Assembly (NCBI GenBank): GCA_029260135.1
Contig: JAJDDV010000068.1
Coordinates: 38,499 to 102,498 of the forward strand
Direction of reading: 5' to 3'
Source: Phycisphaerae bacterium
GTDB lineage: Bacteria; Planctomycetota; Phycisphaerae; UBA1845
DNA: 64,000 nucleotides
Position numbers and translations under genes: made by a program
Shown here: positions 60,439 through 64,000 of the stretch, in pieces
Position numbering within the stretch: the stretch's first letter is position 1
Layout of the letters: each line of letters begins with the position of its first letter
Notes under the pieces: generated by a model
The model's database searches: none
What the model saw: only the letters and a program-made list of their open reading frames with translations
Told to the model about the DNA's origin: nothing

Positions 60439-61566
60439 ATGAAGATGGGCACACGGAGATGGGTGGCTGCTTCGGCAGTGGCGGTCGCGCTGGTTCTGCT
60501 GGCTTCCCCGGCGCTGGCGTGGGCAGCCGATTCGGATGGCGATGGCGTGGCCGACTCAGTCGACATCTGCAACAACACACCCGCTGGGACGCCGGTGGAC
60601 TTCGATGGGCGTCCGCGCGGCGACATGGACTGGGATTGCGACATGGATCTGGATGACATGGCCATGTTCCAGCTGGGGTTCACGGGCCCATATGAATCGC
60701 TCGATGGCGTGATCCGGATGGTCCCAGTCGGCCACCCAGGCAACGCGGGCGACCCGACCAACGGCGGTTACGGCCGCGTGAACTATGTCTACGCCATCGG
60801 CAAATACGAGATCACCGCCAGACAGTACACCGCGTTCCTCAATGCCGTGGCATGCACTGATACGTACAAGTTGTACGACCCGAGCATGTGGTCAGAGGCC
60901 TATGGCTGCAAGATCCGGCGGGGCGGCTTGCCGGGCCACTACTTCTACGGCGTGGCCGGGGACTGGGCGGACCGTCCGGTCAATTACGTGTCCTGGGGCG
61001 ACGCAGCGCGGTTCGCGAACTGGCTGCACAACGGCCGGCCAACCGGAGACCAGGATCTGACGACGACCGAGGATGGCTCATACCATCTCGACGGTGCGAA
61101 GACCGACGCCGAGCTTCTGGCGGTTGCACGCGAGCCGGACGCGACGTGGGTGATTCCGTCGGGGCACGAGTGGTACAAGGCGGCATACTACATTGAAGTT
61201 CCTGGGATTTACTACTACTTCGACTACCCGACGGCCAGCGACACACCACCGAGCAACGTTCTGGTGGACCCCGACCCGGGCAACAACGCGACTTTCAAGC
61301 CCTCCGGCGGCGAAGCCACCGTCGGGAGTCCGTACTTCCGCACAAGAGTCGGCGCGCACGAGAATTCCGCCAGCTTCTACGGGACGTTCGACCAGGGCGG
61401 AAACGTCTTTGAGTGGATCGAAGACACGGGCTTTTCGGGGCTACGCGGCGTGCGTGGCGGGGCGTTCCTAGGCGGCGTTCGATACCTTGAGTCGGAGTAC
61501 CGCAGCGGGGACTACCCGTCGCGCGGGATCCACATCTCTGGCTTCCGCGTCGCCCGTGTTCCGTGA
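60439..61566 (+). CDS. Formylglycine-generating enzyme/SUMF1-family secreted protein with DSDGDG calcium-binding-like N-terminal segment
   Basis: Signal peptide; DSDGDGVADSVDICNNTP; YEITARQYTAFLNAV, PVNYVSWGDAARFANWLHNGRP, WVIPSGHEWYKAAYY, GGNVFEWIED, RGVRGGAF, GFRVARVP. Confidence 0.9.
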   Translation: MKMGTRRWVAASAVAVALVLLASPALAWAADSDGDGVADSVDICNNTPAGTPVDFDGRPRGDMDWDCDMDLDDMAMFQLGFTGPYESLDGVIRMVPVGHPGNAGDPTNGGYGRVNYVYAIGKYEITARQYTAFLNAVACTDTYKLYDPSMWSEAYGCKIRRGGLPGHYFYGVAGDWADRPVNYVSWGDAARFANWLHNGRPTGDQDLTTTEDGSYHLDGAKTDAELLAVAREPDATWVIPSGHEWYKAAYYIEVPGIYYYFDYPTASDTPPSNVLVDPDPGNNATFKPSGGEATVGSPYFRTRVGAHENSASFYGTFDQGGNVFEWIEDTGFSGLRGVRGGAFLGGVRYLESEYRSGDYPSRGIHISGFRVARVP

Positions 61567-61637
61567 GCAGGGAACGCCCGAGGCTTACCTGCGGCCCGAT
61601 TCCGTACCCAGGCCATGGGTGCCATTGGCGGATCACC

Positions 61638-61671
61638 GGGTGCCATGCCCAAGCCGTAGGCGCGGGCATGC
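61638..61671 (+). repeat. Palindromic repeat family A
   Basis: gggtgccatgcccaagccgtaggcgcgggcatgc. Confidence 0.8.
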
Positions 61672-61737
61672 TGTGGCAACCGCCCTCGGGGGCCGCGGCC
61701 GAGCGAGGCGCTACCATGCTGTCCCGCAGCCTGTGGG

Positions 61738-61754
61738 GCGCATCCTGATGCGTT
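61738..61754. repeat. Palindromic repeat family B, degenerate
   Basis: gcgcatcctgatgcgtt preceded by cagcctgtgg. Confidence 0.55.
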
Positions 61755-62109
61755 TCTTGTACGGCCCGCCAGAACCGGCCGGCGGCTGCCCTACTCCTGC
61801 GGACAATCCCCGTACCCTGCGGCAATGCCCCCAGCGACACCGTACGCAGGGCCCGCGGTGCGGACCGTCCCGTACCACAATTCGCGGTGCGTGGGGTGCC
61901 GCTTGATGCAGCTTCTGTACGACCACGTGCGGATACCGAATCCCCGCCAGCCCCTGTAAGATCTTCTCGACGTGCGCGAATATAGGACGGGTCCGGCACG
62001 ACTCTTGCAACCCTGTCTGCCGCAGACGGTTTCGGGGTCGGACTCCGCGCCGACTAGCGTGGCGCGGGCGTATCGACGGTTCCCTGTGGTTTAGTGGCTT
62101 ACCAGCGAG

Positions 62110-62790
62110 GTGATGACGATGAAACGGACCTTCACGGCAGTACTACTGATCGGCGGCGTAGGCGTAGGGATGCTTCTTTGGGGGGCGGCGGTTCCCGCCT
62201 CAGCCGACGGCGGCTCACAGGCGGCCTTGACCGTCGCCGCAACCACCGCAGCCATGGGCGATTCGCCCCATGCCTATGTCGGCTCCAGCAAGTGCAAAAA
62301 GTGTCACATGAAGCAGAACAAGAGCTGGAAGAAGACGAAAATGGGCAACGCCCTGGAAACCCTCAGACCCGGCGTCAAGGCCGACGCGAAGAAGGCCCAT
62401 GGCCTCGACCCCACCAAGGACTACACGACCGACGCGACCTGCCTCAAATGCCATACCACCGGACACGGTCATGAGGGCGGTTACTTCATCCCCGACGCGG
62501 GCGACAAGAAGGCCCTCAAGAAGGCCGGTAAGCTCGCCGGCGTCGGCTGCGAGTCCTGCCACGGTCCGGGCGCCGAATACATCAAGGTCTTCGAGGACAT
62601 CCAGAAGAACAAACGGAAATACGACGTCAAAGAGCTCTACTCCGTAGGACTCACCAAGATGGATGCCAAGGCCTGCACGAATTGCCACAACGAGACGAGC
62701 CCGACCTATGATGCGTCGAAGCCCTTCGACTTCGACTCCATGAAAGACACTGACACGCACGAGCACATTCCGCTCAAGCAGCGCGACTAG
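62110..62790 (+). CDS. Cytochrome c554-like tetraheme cytochrome
   Basis: AYVGSSKCKKCHMKQNKSWKKTKM, CLKCHTTGHGHEGGY, GVGCESCHGPGAEY, CTNCHNE. Confidence 0.92.
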   Translation: MMTMKRTFTAVLLIGGVGVGMLLWGAAVPASADGGSQAALTVAATTAAMGDSPHAYVGSSKCKKCHMKQNKSWKKTKMGNALETLRPGVKADAKKAHGLDPTKDYTTDATCLKCHTTGHGHEGGYFIPDAGDKKALKKAGKLAGVGCESCHGPGAEYIKVFEDIQKNKRKYDVKELYSVGLTKMDAKACTNCHNETSPTYDASKPFDFDSMKDTDTHEHIPLKQRD

Positions 62791-63134
62791 TCCACGAGTT
62801 GTCCAGGACATCATGCCCTCCTGCTCCCCCCTGACAATGGGGGGGATTCAGGGGGGTGTTTTCATTGCCTGACAACTGATCACTGACGGCCTACGACTTA
62901 CAGATACTCCACAATGCGCCACCGACCTGGCACTCTTCTGTAGGTTCCGTTGTGCGGACCGCCTCTGCGTGCCGTCAGCAGTGCTCCCAGCCTCGGCCTG
63001 CCATCGATCAGAGTCGCGACAGTCATGGAGCGGGCCACCGCTGGCTCGCCCGCCAGTGTGTTGAGCGGCGACGCCCGTTCCCGGCGCATTTGGGGCGCCT
63101 GGCAATCACACGATCCCCCGCTCCGTCTCGCCTG

Positions 63135-63308
63135 ACACTTCCACGGAAGGGAAAGGTCCACGCCTACCGCAACGAATTCTACGCCTTCCTCTGGATCTCC
63201 GCCCTCGACTACGCCGCCCACGCCCGGCAGCGCTCCCCCAAGTGGGATACCGTCACCGTGCCCACCTCCGCCTTTCGAAAACTCGTGAAGCCCCTCCATA
63301 AGCGCTGA
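63135..63308 (+). pseudogene. Possible CDS remnant, no recognised start
   Basis: LPRKGKVHAYRNEFYAFLWISALDYAAHARQRSPKWDTVTVPTSAFRKLVKPLHKR-stop with strongly C-ending codons. Confidence 0.35.
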
Positions 63309-63495
63309 ACCCGCGACGCTCACTCTCCCATAAGGGTAAACCCCAACGGTGGAGGGTGTCAGGGGTGTCTACTCCACGCCATGGATCGATTGGAAGTCCC
63401 CGATGCCCTCGAGAATATTCTCTCAGGTTTTGGCCGAATGTTCGTGAACCTCGTGCCAGAGCATCGGTATACACTGTAGAGCTTATCCCAAGACC

Positions 63496-63524
63496 CCTGA
63501 GCCGCGGGCTTCAGCCCGCGCGAC
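63496..63524. repeat. Palindromic repeat family D
   Basis: cctgagccgcgggcttcagcccgcgcgacc. Confidence 0.75.
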
Positions 63525-63600
63525 CTCGCAAAACGTCGGGGAATCTTATGTGCAGCATGCTCGCACTCCGCGAAGAACATGGTTCTGGAATAGCCTCTAG

Positions 63601-64000
63601 AGTGATCGAGCGTTCTCCACGGCCACATCCACGTGTGACAACGCCGATCCCAACGGAGGACGCTACTGTGGCCAAGAACAGTCCGCCGCCGGTGCGTTTC
63701 GGAAAGGAGACGCATTCACCCGGTTCATTCGCTGTCGGTGGTTCGTGCTCGCCGTCCCGATCGCCCTCCCGATCGCGGCTCTGGGATGGAGCCCGCCGGA
63801 GGATCGCGCCGACGCGTCCACCCGGTTCGCGCGGGATATCGAGCGTGACCGGCTGACATCGTCGATCAATATGTACGAAGGCGTGCTGCTCATTCGGCCG
63901 GCACCGTCGACCGTCCGTTCGGCCAAGCCTCAGGCGTATGAAGCACTGTGGCGAGATCATTTCGGCGATGTCGTCTATTCCTACGATCGTCTCTTGCACA
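63601..64000 (+). CDS. Partial N-terminal CDS of unknown function with membrane anchor (runs off right edge)
   Basis: Open frame YCGQEQSAAGAFRKGDAFTRFIRCRWFVLAVPIALPIAALGWSPPEDRADASTRFARDIERDRLTSSINMYEGVLLIRP...YEALWRDHFGDVVYSYDRLLH; start not resolved; absent from the ORF track. Confidence 0.5.

Overview
High-GC bacterial window. Its gene repertoire looks planctomycete-like, probably Phycisphaerae-type (inference only): an ECF sigma factor next to a TPR Ser/Thr kinase, beta-helix proteins with dockerin-like or IPTL-CTERM tails, and a CxxCGYNLTG...CPECG zinc ribbon. Ordinary modules include a tRNA-Val(CAC), a SagB-like nitroreductase, MBOAT plus SGNH-like proteins, NfnAB, a GH36-like/SSS transporter/GH20 glycan cluster, trpC, clpS, an MFS transporter and PntAA/PntAB/PntB. 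The most interesting region is about 41.3-59.8 kb. It holds five multiheme c-type cytochromes (38 canonical CXXCH motifs, plus one C-X4-CH and two C-X3-CH), a large predicted outer-membrane beta-barrel, two NHL-propeller proteins, a secreted ResB-like paralog, ResB and CcsA (cytochrome c maturation System II), and an NtrC-type two-component pair whose kinase carries a Cys-rich linker. Three sequences resembling sigma-54 -24/-12 promoters precede three of its transcription units. I interpret this as a candidate porin-cytochrome extracellular electron transfer locus. Other points of interest are a secreted Cys/Gly/Lys/His-rich repeat protein, several palindromic intergenic repeat families (one bracketing a beta-helix gene as inverted copies), and a tandem duplication carrying a zinc-ribbon fragment to just upstream of the GH36-like gene. 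All calls come from reading the sequence and the supplied ORF track; no searches were run.
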